The notes under the pieces were generated by a model. The model worked only from the letters and a program-made list of their open reading frames with translations, searched no databases and was not told where the DNA came from. This document shows positions 1-8,752 of a DNA stretch of 64,000 nucleotides, one piece after another (positions within the stretch are counted from its first letter, which is position 1; the number at the start of each line of letters is the position of its first letter). The position numbers were made by a program, and so were the translations under genes. Source of the stretch: an uncultured Draconibacterium sp. (GTDB taxonomy: Bacteria > Bacteroidota > Bacteroidia > Bacteroidales > Prolixibacteraceae); the NCBI RefSeq assembly GCF_963675585.1, contig NZ_OY776411.1, forward strand, positions 67,001 to 131,000, given 5' to 3'.

Positions 1-2241
1 CGAAATTTCAGCAACAAGTTTTTTGTCGTCATCCACTACAAGAATTGCTTTCGAATTTCCCATTGCCGGATTCTCCGCTATTTGAGTTACAGCTTCAAGC
101 ACTTTCGACTGACTCACTTCGCTTGGAATTTCGATACTAAATGTTGAACCTACTCCTTTTACACTTTCAACCTTAATCGTTCCATTCAAAGCCTCAATTA
201 TTTTACTGGCAATTGCCAATCCCAGTCCGGTGCCTTCATAAGCTCTCGATGTGGTACCATCTGCTTGCCTGAACTCTTGAAAAATTAAAGGCAAAACATC
301 AGCATCAATTCCAATACCAGTATCCTTTATCACTATACAAACATTTTCATTTCTTTGCTCGCATAAAACGTTAACCGAACCTTTTTCGGTAAATTTTATT
401 GCATTCCCCAGCACATTTGTAATTACCTGATTCAAGCGGTTTTCATCACTGTCAATTTGTATTTCACCAATAATATCCAGTTTCAATTCTATCCCCTTGT
501 CTGCTGCCAAAGCCTGAAGACTCTCAACAGTATAAGTCAGAGCAGAATTTAAGGAAAAAGTCCGTATATCCATTTCCATTTTACCAGCTTCAACTTTCGA
601 CAGATCCAGAATATCATTTATCAGCGATAATAATCTTTTCCCGTTACGCTCAATTATTTTCAGATAATTGGTTTCATCGTCATCCAATTTACCAGCCAAC
701 TGCATTCTTAACACATTCGAAAGTGCATTTATCGAATTTAACGGTGTTCTAAGTTCATGACTCATATTGGATAAGAACTCGCTTTTTAAACGGTTGGCTT
801 CTTCTACCTGTCTTCGTTGCATTTCCAACTCCACATTCTGTTCAAGTAAACTGTCACTTGATACTTTCAGCTCATCCGACTGCTGTTTTAATTCTTCAGT
901 TTGTTCCTGCAACTCTTCCGATTGCGCCTCTAACTCTTGATTTACCAGAACAAGTTGTTCCGAGAATTTTCGTGTTTTCCGATTGGCTAACAAGGTATTA
1001 AACGAAGCATTGATTATTGGCTGAGCCTGCTCGATTATGGTAAGACTCTCGTTTGTAAAAGCAAGAATACTGACACATGAAATAAGAGCAATAACCTTCT
1101 GGTCTTGAACAACAGGTATAGTTATTACTTCTTTAGGGATGAGTTCGCCTGCTACTGAGTTATAAAGAAAGATTGTATCGTTGGAGATATTGCGTAAATG
1201 ATATAACTTTTGAGATCGGATGACATTTCCGAGGTCTCCGGGAGAATTAGCAATATCGAATGATTTAAGCTGAGTAGCATTCGTTCCAATGGAAGCCAGA
1301 GGAATAAAGTTGTCTGCACCTTCTTCCCTGATGTAAAATGTTGCCATTTGAGAATCAGTCAGATCTGCCAGTTTTAAAAGCAGTGACTCGGCAAAATCGA
1401 TTAATTTTATTTTACCCAGCATTGCTCCGGAAATCCCGGACAAACCCTCTAAAACACTATTCCGCAACTCAATAGAATCGGCCATTTTATTAAAAGAAAT
1501 AGCCAACTGACTAATTTCATCTTTTGCCTTCACATCATGTCGAACACTTAAATCTCCTGATCCTATTTTGCCGGCAATTACATTCAATTTTCGAATTGGA
1601 CTAACCAAACTTCGCGTAAAAACAAAAATTATAACAGAGCTGAAAATAAAAATTACAGACAAAAGAAGAATCATAAACCTGAAGGAACGTTTTTCATCTG
1701 CTTTTGTAAGAGCATAAAAACTATCTGCCTTAGCATTTGCAAAATCAACCATCACATCCACATCGGTCAAAACCTTATTAACATGTTTGGCTCCCTTCCC
1801 TTTTGTTATGGCAATGGCCTCATCTTTTTTCCCTTGCTGCCACAAATAAATTACTTCTTCTCGAATAGGCTTCCAATCTAAAAAACTTTCATGTGCCTTT
1901 TTAACATCATCCATATTGCCAAGAAACTGACTGTACACAACGTCAAACTTCTTATTAACAACATCTTCCAATCGATCAACCTCTTGCTCAGCTATAAAAA
2001 GTTCTTGTTCGTTATTTGCCAGCGCAACATCTTTCATCGAACGATGAATGGCAATAATATTGGTTTTAATATCCCTAACAGCATTACTAACTGTTAAGGG
2101 ATGCATGTACATATTCTCGGTTGCTTTGGTCGCAGTTGAGATATTTTGTAATGCAATAATTCCTATTAAAATTGAGAAAGCAACAATTATTGCAAAACCC
2201 AACGCCAAACGAACTCCAATATTTAAATTTCTAATGCCCAT
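1..2241 (-). CDS. Hybrid sensor histidine kinase, 3' end outside window
   Basis: Membrane sensor kinase that would phosphorylate itself on His495 and pass phosphate to its own receiver domain. Translating the minus strand from the ATG at 2241 gives TM1 at about residues 9-31, a periplasmic helical region resembling four-helix-bundle MCP sensors (32-187), TM2 (188-208), HAMP (209-262), a GAF-like domain (about 290-420), a glutamine/glutamate-rich coiled coil, HisKA with the SHELRTP box at 494-500, an HATPase domain with a DTGIGI box, and the opening of a receiver domain (VVDDD) where the window ends. The phospho-acceptor aspartate lies outside. The start overlaps the last 11 bases of the upstream cheR-like gene, which suggests translational coupling. 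The MCP-like front end beside a methyltransferase suggests possible adaptation by methylation; that is inference. Kinase call very sure; ligand unknown. Confidence 0.93.
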   Translation of the reverse strand, partial: MGIRNLNIGVRLALGFAIIVAFSILIGIIALQNISTATKATENMYMHPLTVSNAVRDIKTNIIAIHRSMKDVALANNEQELFIAEQEVDRLEDVVNKKFDVVYSQFLGNMDDVKKAHESFLDWKPIREEVIYLWQQGKKDEAIAITKGKGAKHVNKVLTDVDVMVDFANAKADSFYALTKADEKRSFRFMILLLSVIFIFSSVIIFVFTRSLVSPIRKLNVIAGKIGSGDLSVRHDVKAKDEISQLAISFNKMADSIELRNSVLEGLSGISGAMLGKIKLIDFAESLLLKLADLTDSQMATFYIREEGADNFIPLASIGTNATQLKSFDIANSPGDLGNVIRSQKLYHLRNISNDTIFLYNSVAGELIPKEVITIPVVQDQKVIALISCVSILAFTNESLTIIEQAQPIINASFNTLLANRKTRKFSEQLVLVNQELEAQSEELQEQTEELKQQSDELKVSSDSLLEQNVELEMQRRQVEEANRLKSEFLSNMSHELRTPLNSINALSNVLRMQLAGKLDDDETNYLKIIERNGKRLLSLINDILDLSKVEAGKMEMDIRTFSLNSALTYTVESLQALAADKGIELKLDIIGEIQIDSDENRLNQVITNVLGNAIKFTEKGSVNVLCEQRNENVCIVIKDTGIGIDADVLPLIFQEFRQADGTTSRAYEGTGLGLAIASKIIEALNGTIKVESVKGVGSTFSIEIPSEVSQSKVLEAVTQIAENPAMGNSKAILVVDDDKKLVAEIS

Positions 2242-3079
2242 TGTGTTTTTTCCTATATGTTTTACAGAAATCATCTATTTGTTGAAATTTATTTCCAAAA
2301 TGTTTTGGAGGAATTTCAGCGTCTCCTAAAATTAAAATTCCATCCATTATACAAGATTTATATAGTTTTTCAAAAATAAGATTCTGATATTCTTCGTTAA
2401 AATAGATCAATACATTTCTGCAAAGGATAAGGTCAAATTCGCCATAAATACTATCAGAAGGAGCATAACTGTTCTGGTCTAAAAGATTGTATTGTGAGAA
2501 GTGAACCTTGTTTTTCAACACAGTGTTAATAATGTATTTGTCGTTGGTTTGCTTAAAAAACTGTTTTAAGTACTTTAATTTAACCTCCTCTACACTGCTT
2601 TGGTCGTATTCTCCTTTTTTTGCAAACTCCAATGCCGAAGAATCATAATCAGTGGCAAAAATGTCAACGTCAATTTCCAATTTCTCCTTTTTACAATATT
2701 CATCAATTAATATAGCCAGGCTATACGCTTCTTCTCCTCTTGCACAACCTGCCGACCAAACTCGAAGAGAATTTCGACCTGCAGCTATTGTTTGTGTTAT
2801 CAATTCGGGCAGGATCCTTTTTTTTATTACCTCAAAGGTGTACGAATCTCTAAAAAATTGGCTTACATTAATCATAAAATTATTTACCAATTCTTTCGCT
2901 TCCTCTTGGTTGTTTTGTAATAGCGTATAATAAAGTTCAGGCGTCCCAAAATGCATTCTCAGAATGCGGTTATCAATTCTGCGAATTAACATTGGTAATT
3001 TATAGGCTTCAAAATCAAAACTTTCTTTGGCCTTTAAATGCAATAATATTTTATTATAAACAGAATTCTGCAAGTTCAA
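2231..3079 (-). CDS. cheR: CheR-type protein-glutamate O-methyltransferase
   Basis: SAM-dependent methyltransferase of the chemotaxis CheR family, 282 aa, the usual length. An N-terminal helical domain (about 1-75) precedes a Rossmann methyltransferase domain with the SAM-binding motif VWSAGCARGEEAYSLA near residue 110, an acidic ATDYD loop, and the family-typical CRNVLIYF segment. Its 3' end overlaps the start of the hybrid kinase, so the two are probably translated together. No CheB, CheA, CheW or classical chemoreceptor is visible. I infer the substrate may be glutamates in the kinase's own MCP-like or coiled-coil region, rather than a motility receptor. Alternative: part of a CheB/CheR-type signalling cluster continuing beyond the window. 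Confidence 0.92.
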   Translation of the reverse strand: MNLQNSVYNKILLHLKAKESFDFEAYKLPMLIRRIDNRILRMHFGTPELYYTLLQNNQEEAKELVNNFMINVSQFFRDSYTFEVIKKRILPELITQTIAAGRNSLRVWSAGCARGEEAYSLAILIDEYCKKEKLEIDVDIFATDYDSSALEFAKKGEYDQSSVEEVKLKYLKQFFKQTNDKYIINTVLKNKVHFSQYNLLDQNSYAPSDSIYGEFDLILCRNVLIYFNEEYQNLIFEKLYKSCIMDGILILGDAEIPPKHFGNKFQQIDDFCKTYRKKHNGH

Positions 3080-3204
3080 CTTTTATTAATTCCTCAGTAA
3101 TCCCTTATTTTAACACTCAAGAATAGTGCGGTTTTTGAATGTTTTAAATATAAGTAAATAATGTATTAAACGAATTTATTTATGCTTTTTATCGCACAAA
3201 CTAT

Positions 3205-6200
3205 TCAATTCCGGATGTTGGGTTTTGACTCAATTTGATAAGGCAATGTAAAATAAAATGTACTCCCGGTTCCTTCAAGCGATTCCAGCCAAATTCTACC
3301 TCCTAAGATTTCAACATAAGCCTTTGATATTGACAACCCTAAGCCAGCACCCTGCAAGGCCATTCTGTCAGAAATATCGGCCTGTACAAAACGTTCAAAT
3401 ATGGCTTCCTGCCTGTCTTTCGGAATACCGGATCCACTATCTCTTATATAAATCTGAAGAAATTTATCCTTAACATCATACCCCATTTCAATCGTTCCGT
3501 GAGAAGTATATTTAACGGCATTTTTAACCAGGTTTGTTAATATTGAGTACACTTTTTCACGATCAGTTCGAACAATGAGCTTTTCCATCTTCGGCTTATT
3601 CTGAAAAAGAAAACGAATTCCTTTCGCTTCAATTTCCGGCTTAAAAAAAGTATAGATATACTGCATTTGATCCATGATATCCGTCTCCTGAATATATACT
3701 TCAACTTGTCCCGATTCGATTTTTGAAATGCTAATTATGTCGTTGATGATGTTTAGCATTCGGGCACCACTTTTTTCAATTATGTTTATGTAATTCTGTT
3801 GAACTTCTCCACTCAGGCCCGGCTCTTTTAACAAATCGGCAAATCCAAGAATTCCGTTCATAGGAGTGCGAATTTCATGGCTCATATTGGCTAAAAATGC
3901 TGATTTTAACCGATCAGACTCATTTGCTTTTTCAATCTGCAAATCGCGTTCTTTAATAATTTCTTGTAATTGGTTTTTATGTAAGTTAAGCTTACGAGTT
4001 CGCCATTTTATTAATGCAACAACAAGTAGTACACTGCATAAACCAAAAACAAAACGGGCAAATATCGTATTCCACCACGGATGCGAAATAGTAAACCTAT
4101 ACTCAATTGGCTGACTCCATTTTTGTGCATCGCCAATGGCACGCAGTATAAAGGTGTAATTTCCGGCAGGCAGGTTTCTGTAATCTGCTTTGAACTCCTG
4201 GCTTGGTTTACTCCAATTTTCATTAAGCCCTTCCAATTTATACGAATAACGAATTTTATAGGGAGCGGACCAGTCTATTGCCGAGAAATAAAATGTAAGA
4301 TGATTTTTGAAATACGGAAGTGGTTTATTTTGATGAAAACTCAGCAATTCGTAGGATCGTTCTGATTGAAAAACATCAACATTTTCACTTCTATTTCCTG
4401 ATTTTTCAATAAACTCTTCATTTATTTCCAATCGATTAAGTTGTACACTTGGTGCGTTTTCATTTAATCTGAAATTATTTAAATCGAGAATGGAAAGGCT
4501 TTTTCCACCTCCCCACCAGATACGGTTATCGCTGTCGAGCAAAACACTATTTTTATAAAAATCAATTCCTTTTATTCCATCCAATTCATTGTAGCTGTGT
4601 ATTTTTGGATGGATGTAATCGAATTCTACGGGCTCCTGTATTCTTGTTTTTTCAGCGCGATTAACTGAAGATCCATAATTTGTATTGGAAGATACCAGTA
4701 TCAAATTGATTCCTTTTTGGGTACTGGCCCAAATGTTATTGTTGCCATCTTCTATTACCGACCGAACAGAATTATCACTTAGTCCTTCTTGTGTAGTGTA
4801 ACAAACAAAATGCTTCCCATTAAACATACAAAGCCCGCCACCATCGGTACCAAACCACAGATTATTCCGGCTGTCTTCAAAAATAGTTAAAACAGAATTA
4901 TCACTTAGTCCTTCTTTTTCGGTGAAATGCATCAAGGTTTTGCCGTTAAACCGCGTAACTCCTCCATCGTTAGTCCCAAACCACAAATTCCCATTATGGT
5001 CTTTAAATATACAATTCACGCTGTTACTACTTAAGCCCTCCTTCTCGGTGAACTGCGTAAATTTTCCGTTCGATAACATTGAAATTCCTTCGTTCTGACT
5101 TGCAAACCAAATATTTCCATCGTTATCTTCGCAAACCGAATTAATATAATCCTCGCAAAGGCCTTCTTTGGCAGTGTAATGAACATAAGTATCACCATCA
5201 AATTTTGTAACACCTCCTTCACCCGTTCCAAACCAAATATTCTGTTTACTATCTTCATACACGGCATACACATAGTTATTGCCTAAGCCTTGCTTTTCGG
5301 TATAATGCTTAAACACATCGTTCTGCAATTTGCTAACTCCTTTCCACGATCCAAACCAAATGTTTTTATGGCTGTCTTCAAGCATCGAAAAAATGTGATT
5401 ATCATATAAACCCTGATCTACGGTGTAGCTTGCAAACAAATTATCAGCATAAATACTTACTCCACCTCCCCATGTTCCCATCCAAAAATTCCCGGAGTGA
5501 TCCTTTAGAATAACATTTATGTCTTTGTAACTTAATCCTTGTTCCTCGGTTAAATTCATAAATGTTTTTCCGTCGTAAATACTTACACCTTCCCAAGTTC
5601 CGAACAGAATCTTCCCACTTTCGTCTTCAACTATGGAATTAATACTATTGTAAACCAAACCTTCTTTTTCAGTATAAGTTGTAAGGTATTTCCCGTCATA
5701 CTTACAAACTCCACTTCCCCATGTTCCAAACCAAAAATTCCCTCTACTATCTTCCACAATAGGAAGCACACTATTGTTGGGAAGTCCATCTTCTTCGGTA
5801 AAAGAAATAAATGTGTTATTGTGCAATATGGTAATACCTCCTCCATTTGTTCCAAACCAGACTCTACCCTGACTATCTTCCATAATATAGCGTACAATGT
5901 TATTCGTCAGTCCTTCCCCGGTGGTGTAGTTTATAAATGTTTTTCCGTTGTATTTGCACACACCTCCCCCATTGGTTCCAAACCACAAGTTGTTCTTGCT
6001 GTCTTCGTAAATAAATAAAACCTGATTGTTACTCAATCCCTCTGCCTCGGTAAAATGAATGAAGCTTTTTCCATCGTACATACAAACTCCTCCATCAGTG
6101 CCCAGCCAAATGTTTCCATTTTTATCTTCAAATAAAGCTCTAATGGTATTGTTACACAATCCTTCTTTTTCGGTAAAAACATTGTAAGTAATTCCATTAT

Positions 6201-6849
6201 AAATACTCACTCCTCCATCCTTTGTTCCAAACCAGATATTATGATGTCTATCCTCCAGAATGGCAAGAATATATGACGAATTCAAACCTTGCTCAACATC
6301 TACATATTTTATATTCAACATGTTTCTGTCCTTTTGCTTGGGAGGAAGCGCAAGAGTAGAAACTGGATTTTTAGAAGGAACAATTTTACCGTTGAAGTTT
6401 AGTTCCACTCCTGTTGGGACAGTATCACCCACCGAATTTTTTAAAACCAAATTGTGGTTTTTATCTTCGGTTTTAACTGCTCTCAATTGGTTAAAATCTA
6501 TTGAAATACGACTTAAGGGTTCCGGAATTTTTTCGGTTTGTTTGGCAAGCTGTGTTTGATAAGGGTCAGTTGAAGGGATTTCTCTGGGCAAAAGAACTGT
6601 TCCCGGATCGATGTTCTTTCCTATTGCAACAATAGGTTTCCCTGAGAGAACTGTATCGCCAAAATTATTAATTAGCGGCCTGATAAGGTCTCCACTAACA
6701 GTATTCAGTTTATATCCGATGCAAGTATCTAAATTAACAACTGAGGCTGGAGGGTATAAACCAGTGGATTCAATTATTTTACTCGCCTTATTATTTTGAC
6801 AAGATGACAATAAGAAAATCAAAGGCAGATATATGAATACATTCTTCAA
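3205..6849 (-). CDS. Double beta-propeller sensor histidine kinase with N-terminal lipobox
   Basis: 1214 aa periplasmic reader coupled to a cytoplasmic kinase. The N-terminus has a lipoprotein signal ending LLSSC (Cys17). From about residue 185 there are 13 clear repeats of about 41 aa with the pattern EDxxxNIWFGTxxGGVxxYxGxxF, and a divergent fourteenth (DNRIWWGGG, near residue 765), enough for two seven-bladed propellers. A Y_Y_Y domain follows (about 855-920), one TM helix (930-948), a coiled coil, HisKA with His991 in NMSHEIRTP, and HATPase with DSGSGIP and GAGLGLS boxes. Unlike classical HTCS proteins it has no receiver or AraC domain, so its response regulator is elsewhere. A TAnnTTTG promoter element lies 27-34 bp upstream. 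Proteins of this type usually sense glycans or small ligands; the ligand here is unknown. Confidence 0.93.
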   Translation of the reverse strand: MKNVFIYLPLIFLLSSCQNNKASKIIESTGLYPPASVVNLDTCIGYKLNTVSGDLIRPLINNFGDTVLSGKPIVAIGKNIDPGTVLLPREIPSTDPYQTQLAKQTEKIPEPLSRISIDFNQLRAVKTEDKNHNLVLKNSVGDTVPTGVELNFNGKIVPSKNPVSTLALPPKQKDRNMLNIKYVDVEQGLNSSYILAILEDRHHNIWFGTKDGGVSIYNGITYNVFTEKEGLCNNTIRALFEDKNGNIWLGTDGGVCMYDGKSFIHFTEAEGLSNNQVLFIYEDSKNNLWFGTNGGGVCKYNGKTFINYTTGEGLTNNIVRYIMEDSQGRVWFGTNGGGITILHNNTFISFTEEDGLPNNSVLPIVEDSRGNFWFGTWGSGVCKYDGKYLTTYTEKEGLVYNSINSIVEDESGKILFGTWEGVSIYDGKTFMNLTEEQGLSYKDINVILKDHSGNFWMGTWGGGVSIYADNLFASYTVDQGLYDNHIFSMLEDSHKNIWFGSWKGVSKLQNDVFKHYTEKQGLGNNYVYAVYEDSKQNIWFGTGEGGVTKFDGDTYVHYTAKEGLCEDYINSVCEDNDGNIWFASQNEGISMLSNGKFTQFTEKEGLSSNSVNCIFKDHNGNLWFGTNDGGVTRFNGKTLMHFTEKEGLSDNSVLTIFEDSRNNLWFGTDGGGLCMFNGKHFVCYTTQEGLSDNSVRSVIEDGNNNIWASTQKGINLILVSSNTNYGSSVNRAEKTRIQEPVEFDYIHPKIHSYNELDGIKGIDFYKNSVLLDSDNRIWWGGGKSLSILDLNNFRLNENAPSVQLNRLEINEEFIEKSGNRSENVDVFQSERSYELLSFHQNKPLPYFKNHLTFYFSAIDWSAPYKIRYSYKLEGLNENWSKPSQEFKADYRNLPAGNYTFILRAIGDAQKWSQPIEYRFTISHPWWNTIFARFVFGLCSVLLVVALIKWRTRKLNLHKNQLQEIIKERDLQIEKANESDRLKSAFLANMSHEIRTPMNGILGFADLLKEPGLSGEVQQNYINIIEKSGARMLNIINDIISISKIESGQVEVYIQETDIMDQMQYIYTFFKPEIEAKGIRFLFQNKPKMEKLIVRTDREKVYSILTNLVKNAVKYTSHGTIEMGYDVKDKFLQIYIRDSGSGIPKDRQEAIFERFVQADISDRMALQGAGLGLSISKAYVEILGGRIWLESLEGTGSTFYFTLPYQIESKPNIRN

Positions 6850-6875
6850 AAAAATAGTTGTATTGGTTTTCCAAT

Positions 6876-6883
6876 CAAATATA
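6876..6883 (-). promoter_or_regulatory. Promoter -7 element of the double-propeller kinase gene
   Basis: TATATTTG on the minus strand fits the Bacteroidota TAnnTTTG -7 consensus and lies 27 bp before the ATG. No strong -33 TTTG was found at the ideal distance. Confidence 0.5.
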
Positions 6884-6961
6884 TAAATATTTTCCTATTG
6901 ATTTTTTTTGCAAAAAGCGAAGCTTTTAAACCTGAGAATACATGCAAATGAAAAATATTTT

Positions 6962-6969
6962 TATATTTG
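6962..6969 (+). promoter_or_regulatory. Promoter -7 element of the tRNA-Ala transcript
   Basis: TATATTTG followed by C matches TAnnTTTG. Transcription would start near 6975, just before the partial tRNA copy at 6977-6992, so the primary transcript would carry that fragment and a hairpin ahead of the real tRNA. Confidence 0.55.
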
Positions 6970-6976
6970 CACACGC

Positions 6977-7028
6977 ATTTGGGGGATTAGCTTCCCGATT
7001 AAAATCGGGACAGGCACTTCGCTAATCC
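6977..7028 (+). repeat. Partial duplicate of the tRNA-Ala 5' end inside a hairpin
   Basis: ATTTGGGGGATTAGCT (6977-6992) is identical to 7058-7073, which covers the tRNA leader and acceptor/D-arm start. It continues into the hairpin CCCGATT-aaa-ATCGGG (6994-7009). GCTAATCC at 7021-7028 is complementary to GGATTAGC at 6984-6991, so the whole segment can fold on itself. There is no anticodon arm, so this is not a second tRNA. Confidence 0.7.
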
Positions 7029-7061
7029 AATAATAGTAAATGCAAACAGTAAAAATAATTT

Positions 7062-7135
7062 GGGGGATTAGCTCAGTTGGCTAGAGCGTTTGACTGGCAG
7101 TCAAAAGGTCATCGGTTCGATTCCGATATTCTCCA
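7062..7135 (+). tRNA. tRNA-Ala (anticodon GGC)
   Basis: Complete cloverleaf. Acceptor GGGGGAT pairs with ATTCTCC (7128-7134, two G-U pairs). D-arm GCTC/GAGC at 7071-7087. Anticodon stem TTTGA/TCAAA with loop CTGGCAG, giving anticodon GGC at 7096-7098 (reads GCC/GCU alanine codons). T-arm ATCGG-TTCGATT-CCGAT. The discriminator is A7135 and CCA is not encoded. A strong terminator follows at once, so it is a single-gene unit. Confidence 0.95.
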
Positions 7136-7140
7136 CAAAC

Positions 7141-7174
7141 AAAAAAGACTTTACATTGCTGTAAAGTCTTTTTT
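7141..7174. terminator. Bidirectional terminator between tRNA-Ala and the esterase gene
   Basis: Perfect 15-bp stem AAAAAAGACTTTACA / TGTAAAGTCTTTTTT with loop TTGC. It has T-runs in both directions, so it can end both the tRNA and the converging esterase transcript. Confidence 0.9.
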
Positions 7175-7195
7175 GTTTTATGTATTCTTTTGTTT

Positions 7196-8368
7196 CTATT
7201 TGAACAACAGAGGCGCGAATGTATTTAAATACACACGCCAATTTGCCCAGGTATGGCCACCTTCAGTAACAAAGAAGGTGTGTTCCAGTCCATTATCAGT
7301 AAGTTTCTGATCCAGTTTCTGAGCACTTTCCCATAAAAAATCACTATTTCCACAGGCAAGCCAGTACAATTTATAACCCGCAGTTTTCAGGCCTTGTAAT
7401 TGTTTATCCACATCGGGTTGTTCTCCCCACAAACCCATACTTAAGGGACAAATGTACTGGAATGTTCCGGGATAAGTGTTGGCTGCAGCAATGGTATGCC
7501 CGCCTCCCATTGAAAGACCTGCAATAGCACGATGGTCTGGATCGGCAATTACACGGAAATTCTTTTCAATGTATGGTACAATGTCTTTTACAATGCTGTT
7601 TACATATAGATTGCGGTTGGCAGGGTCTCTAAAATCAAGTTCACTCACGGGCAACTGGGTAGTTTGTGCTGCCATCTGATTTGGATTTCCGTTTGGCATT
7701 ACACAAATCATTGGTTCAGCAAGGCCTTTTTCAATCAGGTTATCCAAAATCTGACGTGTACGTCCCATTGAACTCCAGGCATCTTCGTCGCCACCGGCAC
7801 CGTGTAAAAGATACAACACCGGATAATCTTTGTTACTGGTTTCGTACCCATACGGCGTGTAAACAAACATTCGTCGGTTTAACTTAAGCGTTGGCGAATC
7901 GTACCATACCTGGTGCAGGTTTCCACGTTTGTTTGCTTCAAAGTAATTTTCGGTTTTAGTACCGGGAACCAATAAAACACTCAAATAACGCGATCCGTCG
8001 CGCTGCATAAACGTGTTATTCGGGTCGTTGGCACTAATTCCATCAACAATAAAACTGTATGTATATAGTTCCGGTTCAGGCAAAGGAAGAGTAATTGACC
8101 AAAGTCCCGTTTCGTCTTTTACAAGATCAAGTGGTCCGGGAACATCCATCTCACCAAACGAAGTTTTCATTTTAACGGTAGGTGTAAAACCACCCGTAAT
8201 TTTCACAGAATCTGCTTTTGGTGCCATAAAACGGAAGGTAACCTCTGTTTCACCAATTTCAGGTGACACTGTGGGTTTTCTGTTCATAAAATTAGTTAGT
8301 TCCTGTGCATGCAATATTGAAAAGCAGCTCATGACTAAAACAGCAAGAAATAGTTTTTTTAGTTGCAT
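7196..8368 (-). CDS. Secreted carbohydrate esterase, CE1/esterase-D type
   Basis: Exported alpha/beta hydrolase, 390 aa. Signal peptide (1-21, ending ILHAQ), then an N-terminal beta-sandwich resembling the CBM48/E-set domain in front of many bacterial feruloyl or acetyl-xylan esterases (about 35-135), then the hydrolase domain. LLHGAGGDEDAW (188-199) forms the oxyanion region. The nucleophile is Ser286 in GLSMGG, and His372 in EGGHTW is the likely catalytic histidine. It probably removes feruloyl or acetyl groups from plant or algal polysaccharide, but no glycosidase or SusCD pair adjoins it. It converges on the tRNA gene. Family sure, substrate not. Confidence 0.88.
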   Translation of the reverse strand: MQLKKLFLAVLVMSCFSILHAQELTNFMNRKPTVSPEIGETEVTFRFMAPKADSVKITGGFTPTVKMKTSFGEMDVPGPLDLVKDETGLWSITLPLPEPELYTYSFIVDGISANDPNNTFMQRDGSRYLSVLLVPGTKTENYFEANKRGNLHQVWYDSPTLKLNRRMFVYTPYGYETSNKDYPVLYLLHGAGGDEDAWSSMGRTRQILDNLIEKGLAEPMICVMPNGNPNQMAAQTTQLPVSELDFRDPANRNLYVNSIVKDIVPYIEKNFRVIADPDHRAIAGLSMGGGHTIAAANTYPGTFQYICPLSMGLWGEQPDVDKQLQGLKTAGYKLYWLACGNSDFLWESAQKLDQKLTDNGLEHTFFVTEGGHTWANWRVYLNTFAPLLFK

Positions 8369-8752
8369 AATAAGTTTGTTATTAAATTCATATTCAAGTT
8401 TGTTTTATTCGGTTTTTAGACGAAATTTTCAGAAACAAAAGGAGATTTATCTATCAGTTAAAATTTCATAATCGCATTCATACTTTTTTAATAGATCATA
8501 ATTTTCATAAATGGTTTAATTTCAACTGAAATGTAATTGCGCTAACATATAAATGCTTTAAATTGCCTTCGTCGTTTGTAATAACGTGAGTTCGACACTA
8601 AAACATTTTCACAGAAAGTCAGCTTAGTGTCAGATCACATTTTTCGGTTATTGCTAAAAAAATTGGAGTGTCGCCCAAAAACTATCATGGATAAAAAAGA
8701 AAAGCCGCCTTTCAATTGAAAAGCGGCTCTTTATTCTTGTAATCCAAGTTAT
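8369..8752. other. 384-bp intergenic region without a gene
   Basis: Holds the promoter side of the esterase gene, an inverted repeat GACACTAA (8594-8601) / TTAGTGTC (8625-8632), and the terminator of the adaptor gene at 8701-8728. No ORF with coding character was seen. Confidence 0.6.
8701..8728 (-). terminator. Terminator of the periplasmic adaptor gene
   Basis: Stem AAAGCCGC / GCGGCT with an inner palindrome TTTCAATTGAAA. Read on the minus strand it is followed by a T-rich run, as expected of an intrinsic terminator. Confidence 0.75.

Noticed and set aside
6977-7028. Second tRNA gene
   Set aside because: Only the acceptor and start of the D-arm are copied; no anticodon or T-arm.
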